DNA of 64,000 nucleotides from assembly GCA_013398055.1 (NCBI GenBank), contig VZRS01007547.1, positions 63,527 to 127,526 on the forward strand. The letters are read 5' to 3'. This document shows positions 61,401 through 64,000 of the stretch, piece after piece. Below the pieces are notes generated by a model. That model was given only the letters and a program-made list of their open reading frames with translations, was not told the origin of the DNA and did not search any database. Source of the DNA: Ifrita kowaldi (taxonomy: Eukaryota > Chordata > Aves > Passeriformes > Cinclosomatidae). The position numbers and the translations under genes were made by a program. Positions within the stretch are counted from its first letter, which is position 1, and each line of letters starts with the position of its first letter.

Positions 61401-64000
61401 AATAGGCGATTAATTTTTTTTTTTAATTAGCTTATCCAGTTCCCATCAGCAACATACTGAGCACTCCTATGTCATAGACTTCCTCAAATATCTGCAAAAA
61501 TCCTACTTGCAAAAACTGTCTCCTCCTAGACTGCCAAGAAATATTCCCGTATGTCTACTGTCTCCTGTGTATTTATCCCCTCCACAAATGGTTACGAAAA
61601 GTGGGACTGATAAAAATTAGATGTAAACTGTTATATACTCAAGTACAATAAAGAAAGACCATGAAGTTTAATATCAGTAATGAGTAGTAGAAGAATTCTG
61701 TCTCAAGCATCCATCATTTTTTGTGAAGTTTGACCACGCAGGTGTTAAGGCAGAGACAATTGCACTGGAGAATATGTTTTCAATAATGTTCATTCATCTT
61801 TCACTCAATTTACGTAGCCCTGGACAAGTTCTCTGCCTGGAGTCCAGAGGCTCTTGAAACCAGCTGGTCAAGGACATCCAGTTGATCACTAGCACTACCA
61901 TGCTCTAGTTGTAGTGCTCGAATGCCACTCACATAATTGTGTGTTTTCTGGTCACTGACGCTGCCAAGCTGCATAAAAATGACCATTTTTCTCTCTGTTT
62001 AATTTTTACTGTCTAGCTTCACTTTTCTTTCCATTAATTCATTTTTTTTTCTCACTCTTATCCACTCATCTTGTATGTGTGACTAATTTTAATTACTCTG
62101 GCATTCCCCTCTGGGAAGTGAACAGGAGGCTTGATATTGCTTTGGATTGCTGCCCAAGAGGGCTGTACTTTCATTGGCCACTTGTGTATTTTCAAATAAG
62201 ACAAGAGAACATCAGCAATATTGTGAAGCAAACCCACCTCAGGAATGCAATATACTGGAAGGGAAGAGTGTACCATTCTATTCTCACACAAGATGCAGGC
62301 AGGATGTGAAACTTTGTGTGTGCTCTACATGGTGAAGGTAGATGAGATGAAGTGCAACAAATTCAGTGTGGCCCATGAGCTGGTTCTGCTCAGTCATAGT
62401 GTCACAAGTCGGTGGTGTTACACAGCCCAGCTTCTGGTTATTCAGCTCTTAGCTGCCCTGTGCCATGGGATGTTGTATCCTCACAGCAAGGCACTTTTTG
62501 TCTATCATCTGTGTCTCCAGCAGGCAGCTGTGGCCGCTGTTGCAAAGGAGATGAACTAGTTCACACAGCAGTGATGGCTTGCTGGCATGTGATTGACTTG
62601 GATGGACATGTAGTCTAGACTGCCAGCTGGGGAAAGAGGAAATAAATTAGGAATTCACCACAAAGGAAAAGGACATCTGAGAAGCTAAAAATATAATTTT
62701 TATTTATCTTAGCATATTTCTCAGGCATTCCAATAGATACTTCACATTAAGAGCAGGAAATGTCTCTGAAGCACAAAGTCTTCAGAGAGAAAACTGGAAA
62801 AGAAATTTGAATCTCTACATAAGAAGCATTAGAAATCATGAGAACTAAAACACTCGTATTGAGAAAAGCGGAACATGCAAGAGTGATTTCACTACTGTAA
62901 AACAGAGACAACTTCTAGGCATGTAAGTGTTAGAGGTTTGGAATAGCTGGGGAACTGGCAGGTATTATAGCATGTCATCAGTGAGTCATTAGTGTATCAT
63001 CAGCAACGACTTGTTAGCAGCTAGTCTATTATAAAAAGAAATACCTCATGGCCTTTGTGAGCCCAAATTAAATGTGATGCATTTCTAAATCAAAATAAAC
63101 TCAATAAAACACTTCTCTGCCAATTACCCTACTAGCAGCAGCACCGGCTGATTACTTCTGTGACTATCTCAGCTTTCATGCAAGAGTGACAGTTTTCCTA
63201 AAATAGATTTTGGTTTGTTTGTTTTCTGGTCAAGTTTCTCACCAATGTTATTACATACATTCATTTCTTTAAGGCAAAGTTTCAATGGCCAGATCAGAAA
63301 AATAATTTTGTGTAGGGTTAAAAACCTAAAGCCAAAATGAAGGTCTAGGTCCCCTTTCTCTTTTTCCTCTAGCCTGCTCAATAACCTGGGAAGTATGAGG
63401 ATCATAAATATTGTCAGTTTCCCCAGTGTAATTTCCTGTATGTTTACTGTTCTGCTTCTGACCATGACCAGCTGTAGTGCAGTCTGACATCTCTTTCATG
63501 CCTGGCCCATGAATGATTCTCCATTCAGCTCCTCTTCAGAGCATGATTTATTAGACATTGCTAGATCAAATCTAATGAATATGACTCTGAAAAAGAATCC
63601 TTCTTGAAATGGTCTTCCCAAAAGCTCAGCAGTTTCTGTAGTCATTTGCCATGTGGGAAACACATGCTCAGATTTGTCTAAGGGGGTGTGGACTTTCATT
63701 CCCCAAGACACTTTCATAACTACTGGATTGTCAGGTATCTTTAGGCGAAACACTCATCATAACAGTTTTCTCCACCTCTAATGTCAGCTTCTAACATCCT
63801 TGGGCACTTAAGTGTACCAACCACTAAGCCACACATACATGAAGTTACACTTTCTCTGGCTCCAAGAATATATAACCAGTCTACACACAGATGGAATCAA
63901 AATGTTCCATTGCCCTCTGTCATAACTTGAATAATATGTTTCCTTAGGACATGATGTGAATTTAAACTGTGAATGCCTGAGTTAAAAAAAAAAGAAAAGA
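58406..64000. other. Intergenic, nothing recognised
   Basis: AT-rich DNA to the end of the window. The longest frame is 111 codons on the minus strand (58403-58738), beginning with a hydrophobic stretch but ending inside the CR1 tail flank, with no domain recognised. Frames at 62245-62559 (+) and 63169-63465 (-) are similarly featureless. No exon of a neighbouring gene is visible at the right edge. Confidence 0.6.

Noticed and set aside
1..64000. CRISPR arrays, operons, tRNA and rRNA genes
   Set aside because: No regularly spaced repeats, cloverleaf-like sequences or ribosomal segments were seen; the sequence is vertebrate.

Overview
The window looks like bird nuclear DNA. It is AT-rich, has one large vertebrate-type terminal exon with a splice acceptor and poly(A) signals, and contains LINE fragments of the CR1 family. 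One CR1 3' end carries the avian-style ATTCTATGAT tail (read on the minus strand near 58.3 kb). There are no operons, Shine-Dalgarno sites, CRISPR arrays or convincing tRNA/rRNA genes.

Layout: positions 1-2040 are the end of an intron. Positions 2041-4539 (+) are the 832-codon terminal coding exon of what I recognise as PPP1R3A, the striated-muscle glycogen-targeting subunit of protein phosphatase 1. The long polar region followed by a C-terminal hydrophobic anchor is diagnostic; the PP1-binding and carbohydrate-binding parts lie in earlier exons outside the window. The 3' UTR follows, with poly(A) signals at 5378 and 5953. In amniotes the 3' side of PPP1R3A faces a long gene-poor interval toward SMIM30/GPR85, with FOXP2 on the other side. 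The roughly 58 kb that follow here fit that desert.

The desert is mostly unremarkable single-copy AT-rich DNA. It contains a probable LTR-like stretch (13.54-13.96 kb), a frameshifted CR1 ORF2 fragment (15.6-16.0 kb, minus), an old CR1/L3-type 3' fragment (16.9-17.1 kb), a good solo LTR with a 6-bp target-site duplication (18.17-18.74 kb), another CR1-like relic (36.05-36.29 kb), a perfect 38-bp tandem duplication (39.92-40.00 kb), a reverse-strand 'AATAAA plus poly(A)' end (40.36-40.44 kb), old MIR/L2-like relics (44.7, 45.4 and 49.2 kb) and a CR1 3' tail (58.3 kb).

The most interesting unexplained feature is an isolated CpG island at about 50.5-51.24 kb. It has minus-strand promoter-like elements, a consensus minus-strand splice donor and, just inside it, a minus-strand ORF that begins with a strong signal-peptide-like segment (50479-50628). 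It could be the promoter or first exon of an unannotated gene or lncRNA. I do not recognise the peptide and cannot show that it is expressed. I found no multi-gene 'system' in this window.
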